A stretch of DNA of 64,000 nucleotides from CAADGU01 sp964581605 (GTDB lineage Bacteria; Chloroflexota; Anaerolineae; Promineifilales; Promineifilaceae): the NCBI GenBank assembly GCA_964581605.1, contig CAZOPF010000013.1:14077-78076 (forward strand). The letters run 5' to 3'. The first letter of the stretch is position 1, and each line of letters begins with the position of its first letter. The notes under the pieces were generated by a model, which saw only the letters and a program-made list of their open reading frames with translations, did no database searches and had not been told where the DNA came from. Positions 7,963 to 16,697 of this stretch are shown one piece after another. The translations under genes were made by a program, and so were the position numbers.

Positions 7963-9626
7963 GTAAATCCGGGTTTTACAGGCTGGCACATGGCTATCGC
8001 ACGACGGCCGTCTGCCTGTTGCTGCTCATCGGCTGGTATTTTTTCGCCACGCTGCCTTATCTGGCTGATTTCCCCTTTGTGGAAACGGCGCAAATGGGGA
8101 TTGCGGCGCCCGCTTACAAACTGGCTGCGCAGGGTGTGTACGGCAACGATCTTTATCGGGGTCTGTACAATGCCGAAAACCGCAACTATGAATACATGCC
8201 CCTCTACCCATTGGCAGTGGCCGCTGCCTTTAAGCTGTGGGGGTTGGGTATCTGGCAGGCGCGGCTGGTTTCCGTGTTGTGTGGATTGGCCGTGTTATTG
8301 CTCACCTATCAATTGGGCCGGATGGCCGTTAACCGGTGGGCGGGGGTGGTGGCGGCGGCCGTCTTGTGCCTGCTGCCGGTCACCATCACCGCCAACCAGA
8401 TGCATGATCTGTATCCCGGCACTATTCCTTTACTCGATTTTGCCCGTGTTTTGCGGTATGACCTGATGGCCACTGCCTGGGTACTGGCTGCTTGCGTCCT
8501 GTTTTTGTGGGCCAACGGCCGTTACCCCTCACCGATCACCGCTTACCGCTTGCCGATTACCACCGCCTATCTGGGCATCGGTTTTCTCACCGGTCTGGCT
8601 ACCCTCAGCCATCTCTACGGTGCGTTTATTCTGCCCATCTTTGGCGTTTTGCTGGTCTGGCAGGCAGGAAGGCAGGCGTGGCGGCCATTGCTGCTCATGG
8701 CGGCCGGATGGGGGCTGGCGTTGTTGCCCTGGATAGTTTACATCAGTCGAGATTTGCCTGCTTATCAGGGACAAATGCTGCGCCACGAAAGCCGTTTCGA
8801 TTTGCTCGATCCCGTGTTTTACCTGAACAATTTGCGGCACGAACCCTGGCGTTATGTCAAATTCTTGGGGCGATTTCGGCCGCCCGTTTTATGGCCGCGT
8901 CCTGGTTTCTGGTTAATGGTTGTGGCGTTGGTTGTGGCCTTTGGGCATTTGTGGCGGCAGCTAAGATGGCATCCCACACTGGCAAACCGTTTCTTGTTGA
9001 TCACCCTGCCGGGGCTGGCGCTGCTGCTGGCCTTGTTCGTCAGTTTCAAACGATATACCTATGTCGCGTTGCTGCTGCCTTTTCTGGCGCTCCAGGTGGC
9101 GGTGGGCATCGGGGTAATCTGGGAATGGGCCACCCGGCGGGGACGTAGATGGCAGATGTTGGTTGGGCTGTGGCTGGTTACGGCCGTTGCTGCTGGCATC
9201 TACAGCACCATCCACCTGCGGCAAACCGCCCGCATGGCCACGCCCTACCAGGAGTTAACCGCGGCCCTCCAGCAAAACATACCGCCCGATGCACGCCTGT
9301 TGATGATGCACGATTACTGGCTGGGGCTGGCTGACTATGAGGTCTACTCCCTTGATCTGGCGTATAATTTGTCCGACGAGGCGTTTGTGGGCAGTGCGGC
9401 ACGGCCGTTGCCGCAAGTAATCCAATCTATCGCTCCCACCCACATCATCGTCTCCCAACAGTTATTGAAATCCTACCTGACGCCAGAAACATTACCCGGC
9501 GAAAAGGTGGCCCATTTCTGGCAATCAGTGGATATGACCATTCAAAGCAACTGCGCCGAAACGGTGACGCAGGTGCCAAGCCAGACCTATGGTGTTGTCA
9601 ATGTCTACCACTGCATCTGGCCCTGA
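7959..9626 (+). CDS. GT39-like integral membrane glycosyltransferase
   Basis: 555 residues, about ten hydrophobic helices. After the first helix comes FVETAQMGIAAPAYKLAAQG then YRGLYNAENRNYEYMPLYP, the acidic first loop of GT-C enzymes. The C-terminal 110 residues are soluble. It is clearly paralogous to 9601-11160 (shared MPxxPL and GLGxxQARxxSV patterns) and to 1031-2593. DNA around 8524-8565 reads as degenerate CGATTAC-type heptamers and is translated in frame as part of an extracytoplasmic loop (SPITAYRLPITTAY). It starts inside the previous stop (ATGA). The sugar and acceptor are unknown. Confidence 0.8.
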   Translation: MSKSGFYRLAHGYRTTAVCLLLLIGWYFFATLPYLADFPFVETAQMGIAAPAYKLAAQGVYGNDLYRGLYNAENRNYEYMPLYPLAVAAAFKLWGLGIWQARLVSVLCGLAVLLLTYQLGRMAVNRWAGVVAAAVLCLLPVTITANQMHDLYPGTIPLLDFARVLRYDLMATAWVLAACVLFLWANGRYPSPITAYRLPITTAYLGIGFLTGLATLSHLYGAFILPIFGVLLVWQAGRQAWRPLLLMAAGWGLALLPWIVYISRDLPAYQGQMLRHESRFDLLDPVFYLNNLRHEPWRYVKFLGRFRPPVLWPRPGFWLMVVALVVAFGHLWRQLRWHPTLANRFLLITLPGLALLLALFVSFKRYTYVALLLPFLALQVAVGIGVIWEWATRRGRRWQMLVGLWLVTAVAAGIYSTIHLRQTARMATPYQELTAALQQNIPPDARLLMMHDYWLGLADYEVYSLDLAYNLSDEAFVGSAARPLPQVIQSIAPTHIIVSQQLLKSYLTPETLPGEKVAHFWQSVDMTIQSNCAETVTQVPSQTYGVVNVYHCIWP

Positions 9627-11160
9627 ATTGATGCGTTCTCGTGGGCTGGTTATTCTGCTCCTGCTCTCTTTTTGGGCTATTTCCCTGCACAACCTGGCGC
9701 AGGTGCCGCAGGTGTATACGGATGAACCCTGGTTGGCCTCCTTTGCCTGGAAGCTGGCCCATACCGGCATTTATGGCTCCGATATGTTTGCTGGTCTGCA
9801 CCGGATGGAATCGCGGGCGTATGGGTTTATGCCCATTCAGCCGCTGACGTTAACGGCCGTGCTGCGATTGGCCGGTTTAGGGCTGTTTCAGGCGCGGTTC
9901 GCCTCCGTCATCATGGGGCTGCTCACATTGGCGCTTACCTATGCGCTGGGGAAACGGTTGTTTGGGGCGGCGGTGGGGATCACGGCCGTTGCCCTCCTCC
10001 TCCTCTGGCGCACCACGGCCATCATCCCCCTCCTCGTCAGCGGTATCCTCTTTGTAGATGCGTCCCGCATTGCCCGCTATGACATCTTCGTGCCGGTGTT
10101 AGGGCTGGCTTCCTTGCATATGTATATTTCCGCGCACCGTCGCGGTGGGGGCTGGCGTTTCGCTCTGGCCGGCGGGTTGGCGGCGCTTTCTGCCTTAGCC
10201 AATGTCTATGGTGGCTTTTGGGTGGGGATATTGCTGATTTTGCTGTTATGGAATCGGGAGGGCTGGCGGCCCATCCTCTGGCTGCTGGCCGGTGTGGTGG
10301 TGGCTCTGACCCCTTACGCCTTTTACATCGGGCAAGATATACCTGCCTGGGTCGGGCAGACGCTCATCTTTCCCAATCGCTATGAACTCTATTCCTGGCG
10401 TTGGTATTTGGGGAACATTGCCCGCGAGCCGGAGCGTTATGTGCCCGGTTTGGGTGGCCAGCCCTGGCGAATCGTGGTGCGCCCGGGGCTGCTGCTGTTG
10501 CTGCTGGCGCTGCCGCTGTCTACGGTGGCTCTGGCGCGGCGGGCCATCTGGCAGCGAGATTGGGCGGCGCGGCTGCTGGTGACGTCGGCCGTGGTGCTGC
10601 CGCTCTCGTTTGCTCTGCTTATCTACTCCAAATTTATCAATTACCTGGTGGTGATTGTGCCAGTGTGGGCGTTGGTGTTGGCCTGGGGCGGGGTGATGAT
10701 GTGGCGGCGTGGGGGTTGGGCACGGCCGTTGCTGGCTGCCTTCGCCTGCTTCATCTTGTTAGAAGGAGGCCGCCGCCACGTTGCCTTGTGGCAGGCCAAT
10801 CAGACCATTCAGCCATACGAGCCATTCATCAGCCAGGTACGGGCATACATCCCCACCGGCGCGCGTGTGTTGGGGGCGCAGACTTTCTGGTTTGGGCTGG
10901 AAGATTTCGATTACCGCAGTTGGTTTGTGCCGACTGCACAAATTCGGGACGTGACCGCCCATCCCCCACCCTCCCTGCCGGAGGCGCTGACGGCCGTTGA
11001 CCCCACCGTTATCCTGATTGATCAAGATATACAGGCTATGTGGGAGGCAAATCTCGAAATGGGGCAAACTTTTTATGATTGGCGGGACGATGCCGGTTTT
11101 GTGTTGCAGGGGGTGGTGGAAGATGAAACCTACGGCCGTATGGAAATCTGGGCGCGGTGA
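9601..11160 (+). CDS. GT39-like integral membrane glycosyltransferase
   Basis: About 519 residues. The first helix (LVILLLLSFWAISLHNLA) is followed by VYTDEPWLASFAWKLAHTG and FAGLHRMESRAYGFMPIQPL, equivalent to the catalytic loop of its paralogues. The soluble C-terminal domain holds ARVLGAQTFWFGLEDF, which matches VLGPQTYWLAFPEREY in the 1031 paralogue. ATG 9601 overlaps the previous gene by 26 bases; ATG 9631, just after that stop, is an equally good start and would remove ten residues. It is the last gene of the first + strand run. The 112 bases after it hold no gene. Confidence 0.8.
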   Translation: MSTTASGPELMRSRGLVILLLLSFWAISLHNLAQVPQVYTDEPWLASFAWKLAHTGIYGSDMFAGLHRMESRAYGFMPIQPLTLTAVLRLAGLGLFQARFASVIMGLLTLALTYALGKRLFGAAVGITAVALLLLWRTTAIIPLLVSGILFVDASRIARYDIFVPVLGLASLHMYISAHRRGGGWRFALAGGLAALSALANVYGGFWVGILLILLLWNREGWRPILWLLAGVVVALTPYAFYIGQDIPAWVGQTLIFPNRYELYSWRWYLGNIAREPERYVPGLGGQPWRIVVRPGLLLLLLALPLSTVALARRAIWQRDWAARLLVTSAVVLPLSFALLIYSKFINYLVVIVPVWALVLAWGGVMMWRRGGWARPLLAAFACFILLEGGRRHVALWQANQTIQPYEPFISQVRAYIPTGARVLGAQTFWFGLEDFDYRSWFVPTAQIRDVTAHPPPSLPEALTAVDPTVILIDQDIQAMWEANLEMGQTFYDWRDDAGFVLQGVVEDETYGRMEIWAR

Positions 11161-11272
11161 TGTGAGGTTGTAGGGGGTGAGGGCGGCGAAGATGCCGGGG
11201 TGTACGGCCGTGCCGCTCGATTTATTCATAACAGGCCATTCACGCCCCCGGATGTGGCCGGCAATGGCCCAG

Positions 11273-11668
11273 CTAACTCTCTGGTAATGGATACAAACTT
11301 AACCCTGCTATACCGGTAAAATCCTTCTGGTTCAAGGTAACCAGTGTGAGACTGTGCTGCACGGCCGTTGCGGCAATGATCGCATCGGGAATACCCAACC
11401 ATTCATCCCTATTGCGCCTGTAGCGCACCAACTCCCCGGCCCGATCGGCAATCGCTGCGTCCAGATTAAAAGTTAAAAATCGGGACAACAACTTCTGTGT
11501 CGCGTGCCGTTCGTCTTCATGCATGCCCGCATACACTTCCAGCCGTGTGACAACGGAAACAGCCAATCGCTCCGTATGCCCCAGTTGTCGCAGCAGATTC
11601 ACCACGCGCCTGTTTCCGCGCAAATGGCGCAGCACAATGCCACTGTCCAACAAATAGTTACCCATCAT
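11273..11668 (-). CDS. VapC-type PIN-domain ribonuclease toxin
   Basis: 131 residues, the usual size of VapC. PIN acidic residues are visible: D8 (YLLDSG), E44 (TRLEVY), D95 (IPDAIIA) and D116 (NQKDF), the four positions that bind Mg/Mn for RNA cleavage. It follows and overlaps the antitoxin gene by 11 bases, the normal operon order for vapBC. Either of two adjacent ATG codons (11668, 11665) may be the start. The module lies between two + strand glycan genes and is read the other way, so it was probably inserted there. No vapBC operator repeat was identified. Confidence 0.85.
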   Translation of the reverse strand: MMGNYLLDSGIVLRHLRGNRRVVNLLRQLGHTERLAVSVVTRLEVYAGMHEDERHATQKLLSRFLTFNLDAAIADRAGELVRYRRNRDEWLGIPDAIIAATAVQHSLTLVTLNQKDFTGIAGLSLYPLPES

Positions 11669-11939
11669 GGCTCCCTACCCAGGAGTGCCGCAAATGATTG
11701 AGCCAGGCATCAATATCCGTTTCGCTCAACATGTCTGGGTGGTTACTGTCTGCCCATACGCCGGCTGCTTCTTCCAGAGCAGCTTCTTGCTCTGCTATGG
11801 CTAGTTGTGTCTCTATGGCCGTGGCAATAAAACTGCTGCGCTGACGTGCCGGAACACGAGCATCTAATTGGGCTATCAATTCTTCAGGCAGAGTAACAGT
11901 TACCTTACGTTGGATGGCTACAAATGATTGTTTAGACAT
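11658..11939 (-). CDS. Ribbon-helix-helix antitoxin paired with VapC
   Basis: 93 residues. The N-terminal KVTVTLPEELIAQLDARV followed by SSFIATAIE is the strand-helix-helix of MetJ/Arc (CopG-like) DNA-binding antitoxins. The acidic C-terminal half (ALEEAAGVWADSNHPDM) fits the toxin-wrapping tail. It sits upstream of and overlaps the PIN toxin. ATG 11939 is preceded by GGAGGTAAAACAAG on the - strand, a strong ribosome binding site. Such antitoxins usually repress their own operon. Confidence 0.82.
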   Translation of the reverse strand: MSKQSFVAIQRKVTVTLPEELIAQLDARVPARQRSSFIATAIETQLAIAEQEAALEEAAGVWADSNHPDMLSETDIDAWLNHLRHSWVGSHDG

Positions 11940-12360
11940 CTTGTTTTACCTCCATATGGATGGCTGAACCTTATCACGAAAAGCAGAGGGCTGTCAACCT
12001 GCGCAGACAAGAGGGCACCCGTGATGGGGTGAGCCGGTGGGCGATGGGGACATCGCAGGTGACGGCCGTACTCCCCCCACCAGCACACAAAAAAGCACGG
12101 CCGTTGACAGGGCAAGTCCAAAGTCAGGTAATAGCAAGCTAAAGCCAAAGTTAGCCCGGCATCGAAAGCGCGTTGTGCAACCGCCAACCGCTTCTTGTGT
12201 CTTCTTTTGCGTTGTCATCTGGGCCACCATTCGTTCCAAGCAGTGCCGCCGTAATCTCGTTTTCTTTGTTCTCCACCACCACTTATTGGAATTACCCAGG
12301 CGATACCATGCCTCACTGCCTCGCCCCTACCAATTTGTGATAAACTCCGCCGCCGCTTCA
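11940..12360. other. Gene-poor stretch upstream of the large membrane protein
   Basis: About 420 bases between the antitoxin start and the next gene. Open frames exist on both strands but their translations lack recognisable motifs, and the + strand frame that continues into the next gene reads as low-quality sequence rich in R, P and S. The stretch contains two copies of ACGGCCGT. It should hold the divergent promoters, but no convincing -35/-10 pair was found. Confidence 0.5.
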
Positions 12361-14961
12361 ATGGCTAAACAAGCGGCAAGGAATTGCAGATTGGGCATGT
12401 TTCAGGCTGATGGATTGACGATTCTTCTTTTTGTTATGGGGCTGGCGGCCGCATTTGTCGTGTCGCTGTTGGTCTGGAGCAAACGGGCGGGGGCTGCCAC
12501 GCATCACGGGCTGGATTGGCTGGAAGGAGTGTTTGTGGCATTAGTGAGCGTGGTGGCCTTTGCCGGATGGGTAGGGGTGCTGCTGGCTTCCTTTGGGCGA
12601 TTTTCATTAGGGGGGATGACGGCCGTGCTGCTCATTACCTCTGCTATAGTTGGCGTGTGGCAACGGCCGTTCCGCCAACCCACATTCGCCCCTCTTGCCA
12701 AAACCGACTGGCGGCTGCTGCTTTTGTTGCCCTTATTTGCCCTGCTTTACTTTCGGCCGCATGAATACATTTTAGGCGGCGCGGATGCAGGGGGCTATAT
12801 GAATATCGCCGCCACCCTGGCCCAAACCGGCGATTTCATCATCCATGATGAATGGACGCCCCGGCTGCGTGAGTATGCCAACATTACCTTGCGCCAGCAG
12901 CCACCCCGATGGCAAACCCGCTACCTGCAATTTGTGGGATGGTATATAGATGATAATGATCCGGCACGGCTGATTCCGCAATTTTTCCCTTTTCATCCGG
13001 TATTACTGGCAGTGGGTGTTGCGGCAGGCGGGCTGACCGGCGGTCTGTTGTTAACACCGCTTTGGGGCGTGTTGAGCCTGACGGCCGTTTACCTCTGTAC
13101 GCGCAAGTTATTGGATGCCAGTGTTGCTTTATTGGCCGCCTTTTTGCTGGGCATTACAGCCACACACATCTTCTTTGCCCGTTACCCCACCACCGAGCCT
13201 CTGACCTTGCTGCTGCTGTTTGCCATGCTGCTGGCCTGGCAGCGCCTGTGGGATGATCATCCGGCCGACCCCGTTTGGGGCATCTTTGGTGGGCTGATGT
13301 TGGGTGTGGCAAACCTGACACGCATTGATCTGCCGCTGGTGGTGATATTAGTTGGGGCGTTTTGTGGGCTGCGCTGGATGAGGGGTGGCTGGTCGCGGGC
13401 CTGGACGTGGTTTGTGGGCACGGCCGCCCTGCTGCTGCTTCATGCGGCTGTTTCGGCCATCTGGCTAAACTGGCCCTATACGTGGAACACTTACAGCAGC
13501 GTCTTCCGCCTGCTCAACAATGCCGGGATAGTGACGGCCGCCGTCGTCACTCTTTTATTGGGGATAGGAGCGGTGGCCGTATCCTGGTGGCGTGGCTGGC
13601 TGGCTGGCGAGCGTTGGGCGCATCTGAAACAGTCAACCATATTGCGCTGGCTGCTGGTTGGCGGGGTGGTTGGCTTAAGCCTGTTTGCCTATGGGGGGCG
13701 GCCCGTTTTGCAGCCGATACGTTATTACCCCATCTGGCCGGGCGGGCAGAGCGTACCTGTTTTGGACGGCGAAAACTGGCTGCGCCTGGGCTGGTATCTC
13801 ACACCGTTGGGGCTGGCGCTGGCAACCGGCGGCCTGGCCTGGATCATCATGCGCCGTTTGGAAATGCGGTTGGGGCTGTTTTTGAGTGTTGGCGTATTGA
13901 CAACCGTGCAATATGTGTATCGCATTTTTAATACGCCTTACCATATTTACACCATGCGCCGTTACGTGCCGGTGGTGATTCCGGTGTTAATCATTTTTAC
14001 GGCCGTTGCCCTCCTGTCCATTTCTCGTTATCGTGGGCGGCGGTGGGCGCAGTGGGCAGGCGGCGCGCTGACCGGCCTGTTGGTGGCCGGGCTGTTGTTT
14101 CAATCCCGCTACGTGCTATTTCGTTCAGACCTGACGGGAGCGGTGGCCCAATTAACGGCCTTCCACGAACTGCTGGAACCAGACGCGCTGATCCTCATTG
14201 CTGAACCGCCAGAATCAATTTTTGCCGACCGGGTGGGTACGCCGTTGCGCTTTTTGTGGGGGCATGATGTAGCCACTATTCGCAGCGATGGCCCGGAATT
14301 GGCCGATTTTCTGCAAGAGATGCAGGCATACGCGGCAGAGCGCGGACGGCCGTTACAACTCATCGCCGTGGATCCCATGCCTGCGGCCGTGCGCCAGAAC
14401 CTCCACTTGCAGCCGGTCACAATGTTCCCCCTCAAACTAGACATGTTACAAAACACCTTTACCGGCTTCCCATCCACGCGCCAGACGATATATTACGGCA
14501 TTGAAATTTATGATGTGATGTCTGATGCCGCAGGGGAAACGGCCGTTTCCGCCGGGCACATAGACATAGGCACCCTGGATGCAGCTTACATTGAATCCGG
14601 TTTTTATCCCAAAGAGCCGCTGCCGGGAGATGTGACCTCTCGCTGGACAAAAGAGGAGGCGGTGTTGGCGCTGCCGCTGCGAAATGATGGGCCAGCGACC
14701 ATTACCCTTCAAGCGATGATTTTTCGCCCGGAAGGGGTGGCGCCTACGCCCGTAACAGTCTGGCTAGACGGCCGTCAAATCGGCCAGTTTACCCCGGATG
14801 AGAGCTGGCAGACCTATACATTTACCGGCCAGCCGTCCCCCACAGACGGCCTTTCCCGGCTACGTCTCGTCAGCGAAACCTTCAATCCAGCGGCGCTGGG
14901 CCTGAATGCCGACGGCCGTGACTTAGGCTTTCTGCTAGACTGGGTTACAATCGAACCGTGA
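12361..14961 (+). CDS. Large membrane protein, probable GT-C glycosyltransferase with C-terminal beta domain
   Basis: About 866 residues. Many helices run from residue 20 to about 580. The loop HEYILGGADAGGYMNIAATL (about residue 137) resembles the acidic first loop of GT-C enzymes, and FFARYPTTEPLTLL is another recurrent motif of these proteins. The last 150 residues are soluble, with a jelly-roll-like segment (VTVWLDGRQIGQFTPDESW) that may bind carbohydrate. ATG 12361 is chosen because the in-frame extension from 12037 looks non-coding; ATG 12397 is an alternative. It overlaps the sulfotransferase start by one base. Substrate unknown. Confidence 0.68.
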   Translation: MAKQAARNCRLGMFQADGLTILLFVMGLAAAFVVSLLVWSKRAGAATHHGLDWLEGVFVALVSVVAFAGWVGVLLASFGRFSLGGMTAVLLITSAIVGVWQRPFRQPTFAPLAKTDWRLLLLLPLFALLYFRPHEYILGGADAGGYMNIAATLAQTGDFIIHDEWTPRLREYANITLRQQPPRWQTRYLQFVGWYIDDNDPARLIPQFFPFHPVLLAVGVAAGGLTGGLLLTPLWGVLSLTAVYLCTRKLLDASVALLAAFLLGITATHIFFARYPTTEPLTLLLLFAMLLAWQRLWDDHPADPVWGIFGGLMLGVANLTRIDLPLVVILVGAFCGLRWMRGGWSRAWTWFVGTAALLLLHAAVSAIWLNWPYTWNTYSSVFRLLNNAGIVTAAVVTLLLGIGAVAVSWWRGWLAGERWAHLKQSTILRWLLVGGVVGLSLFAYGGRPVLQPIRYYPIWPGGQSVPVLDGENWLRLGWYLTPLGLALATGGLAWIIMRRLEMRLGLFLSVGVLTTVQYVYRIFNTPYHIYTMRRYVPVVIPVLIIFTAVALLSISRYRGRRWAQWAGGALTGLLVAGLLFQSRYVLFRSDLTGAVAQLTAFHELLEPDALILIAEPPESIFADRVGTPLRFLWGHDVATIRSDGPELADFLQEMQAYAAERGRPLQLIAVDPMPAAVRQNLHLQPVTMFPLKLDMLQNTFTGFPSTRQTIYYGIEIYDVMSDAAGETAVSAGHIDIGTLDAAYIESGFYPKEPLPGDVTSRWTKEEAVLALPLRNDGPATITLQAMIFRPEGVAPTPVTVWLDGRQIGQFTPDESWQTYTFTGQPSPTDGLSRLRLVSETFNPAALGLNADGRDLGFLLDWVTIEP

Positions 14962-15827
14962 TGGAAAAAGTAATACCAACCCGTTCCTACATCATCTGCG
15001 CTATGCCCCGCAGTGGCACTCATCTATTAGGCGAGGCACTAGAAAATACAGGCGTGGCCGGTAAACCGGATGAATACTTTATTTGTGATGCACACGGCCG
15101 TTTACCCAATGAAGTGGGGCATGTGCCTGAGATTTACGGCCGTATGACATTGCCCGAATTTCGAGATTTTGTTGTCCAGTTTGGCAGCACCCCTAATGGC
15201 GTCTTTGGCATCATTATCATGTGGGACTACCTTCCCGCCATTGTAGCCAATTACCGTCAGTTACCTGTTTATCACCAGTTAGACACAAAAAAAATGCTGG
15301 ACGACCTCTTTTATCAGCCAAAGTACATCTGGCTTGTTCGCCAGGATAAAGTTAAACAGGCCATCTCCTTTTCAATAGCCCTGCAAACGAGAATATGGGG
15401 TAACAAAAAGGGCGCAATCGGGCCGAATGACACGGCCGTGTCCACAAAACAACCTTCATTTTCTTATAAAGGTATTGAAAGGTTGCGCTTCCGTCTGATG
15501 GAAGCAGAAGCGGGGTGGGAACGATACTTTCAGGAAAATAACATTCAACCCTTCAAAGTCATTTATGAAGAACTGGTGCAAAACTATGAGCAAACATCGC
15601 TGGCTCTCCTGGCTTTTTTAGATATTCCTGTGCCAGATAGCCTGGCTTTCGGCAGCAGGATGCTGCAAAAACAGGCCAATCGCCTGAATGATGAATGGGA
15701 AGAACGTTATTATCAGATTCATCATACTCGTTTTCCATACCTCACCTGGTACGGCATCAAGTTATACCATTTCGTTCGGCGTATTACCGTCCGGCGATGG
15801 CTACGACAGATGCTTAAGAACGTTTAG
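14961..15827 (+). CDS. Stf0-type sulfotransferase
   Basis: 288 residues. The N-terminal IICAMPRSGTHLLGEAL holds the 5'-phosphosulfate loop (P16-R17-S18-G19-T20) that grips PAPS. YIWLVRQDKVKQAISF provides the 3'-phosphate-binding Arg and following helix. The length and the pattern GKPDEYF fit the Stf0 family (trehalose sulfotransferase type), so transfer of sulfate to a sugar hydroxyl is likely. The acceptor is not known; the neighbouring glycosyltransferases suggest a polysaccharide or glycolipid. ATG 14961 follows within TGATG of the previous gene. No PAPS synthesis genes are in the window. Confidence 0.82.
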   Translation: MEKVIPTRSYIICAMPRSGTHLLGEALENTGVAGKPDEYFICDAHGRLPNEVGHVPEIYGRMTLPEFRDFVVQFGSTPNGVFGIIIMWDYLPAIVANYRQLPVYHQLDTKKMLDDLFYQPKYIWLVRQDKVKQAISFSIALQTRIWGNKKGAIGPNDTAVSTKQPSFSYKGIERLRFRLMEAEAGWERYFQENNIQPFKVIYEELVQNYEQTSLALLAFLDIPVPDSLAFGSRMLQKQANRLNDEWEERYYQIHHTRFPYLTWYGIKLYHFVRRITVRRWLRQMLKNV

Positions 15828-15839
15828 AGACAAAGAACA

Positions 15840-16667
15840 ATGGAATTAAAAGAATTACAAAAACATTGGAACGCCTACGGCGCAGAAGACCCACTATGGG
15901 CCATTCTGACTGTGCCAGAACTGAAAGGGGGCAAATGGGACCCGGACGCCTTTTTCCAAAACGGGGTTCAGGAAATCGGCGAGCAGATGGAGATAATCCA
16001 AAAAATGGGTATTGAACTGCGGCACGGCCGTGCCCTCGATTTTGGCTGTGGCGTCGGCCGTCTCACCCAGGCACTTTGCCAGCACTTTGATGAATGTCAT
16101 GGGCTAGACATCGCCCCATCCATGATTGAGGCTGCCCGTGCATTTAACCGGCACGGCGAAAAATGCCATTATCATCTGAATGAAACAGACAACTTGAACC
16201 TGTTTGCTGACAACCAGTTCGATTTTATTTACACCGTCATTGTCTTACAGCATATGCAACCAGCCTACGGCCGCCGCTACATTCAGGAATTTATGCGGGT
16301 ATTAGCTCCGGGGGGGGTATTGGTTTTCCAGCTACCATCCAGCCTGGTAGAACCGCGCCCGCCCGCTCCAGCTAAATCAAAAACATCCCTGCCATCATCT
16401 GTCACATGCCGGCAGAGGTTACAGCGCTGGTACGGCCGTGTTCGCCGGCCAGCCTCCCCCCCCACACAACCTCCCGCATCCCAACCATTCCAACCCCGTA
16501 TGGAAATGCACGCCATCCCTCAGGAGGAAGTGCTGGCCTTACTGGCTCAGTCCGGCGGAATAGTCAAACAAATCAGGCCAGACACCTGGGCCGGCCCGGC
16601 CTGGATTAGCTACACCTATTATGTGATGAAAGAGCCATTCGATTTTTTGAAAAAATCGGATGGTTGA
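15840..16667 (+). CDS. SAM-dependent methyltransferase next to the sulfotransferase
   Basis: 275 residues. An N-terminal helical section (LKELQKHWNAYGAEDPLWAI) of the type seen in glycan-cluster methyltransferases precedes the SAM motif ALDFGCGVGRLTQALC (about residues 64-79) and LDIAPSMIEAAR. DFIYTVIVLQHM and LAPGGVLVFQLPSS follow. Residues about 180-220 are Pro/Ser-rich and look like a linker. The last residues FDFLKKSDG are encoded by a dispersed hairpin repeat (16638-16661), so the original C-terminus may have been replaced. It starts 12 bases after the sulfotransferase. Confidence 0.8.
   Translation: MELKELQKHWNAYGAEDPLWAILTVPELKGGKWDPDAFFQNGVQEIGEQMEIIQKMGIELRHGRALDFGCGVGRLTQALCQHFDECHGLDIAPSMIEAARAFNRHGEKCHYHLNETDNLNLFADNQFDFIYTVIVLQHMQPAYGRRYIQEFMRVLAPGGVLVFQLPSSLVEPRPPAPAKSKTSLPSSVTCRQRLQRWYGRVRRPASPPTQPPASQPFQPRMEMHAIPQEEVLALLAQSGGIVKQIRPDTWAGPAWISYTYYVMKEPFDFLKKSDG
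16638..16661. repeat. Hairpin repeat of the CCGATTTTTTGAAAAATCGG family, inside the 3' end of a gene
   Basis: The sequence TTCGATTTTTTGAAAAAATC is an inverted repeat with arms of about 9 bp. The same core occurs at 37713-37746 and, in a variant, at 42390-42424. Here it forms the last nine codons of the methyltransferase at 15840. Confidence 0.75.
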
Positions 16668-16697
16668 TATCACCAACACCCCAAGAGGTTGATGCCC

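Noticed and set aside
12037..12360. N-terminal extension of the large membrane protein
   Set aside because: The extra 108 residues are Arg/Pro/Ser-rich and unlike the membrane protein that follows; two ATG codons closer to the first helix are better.
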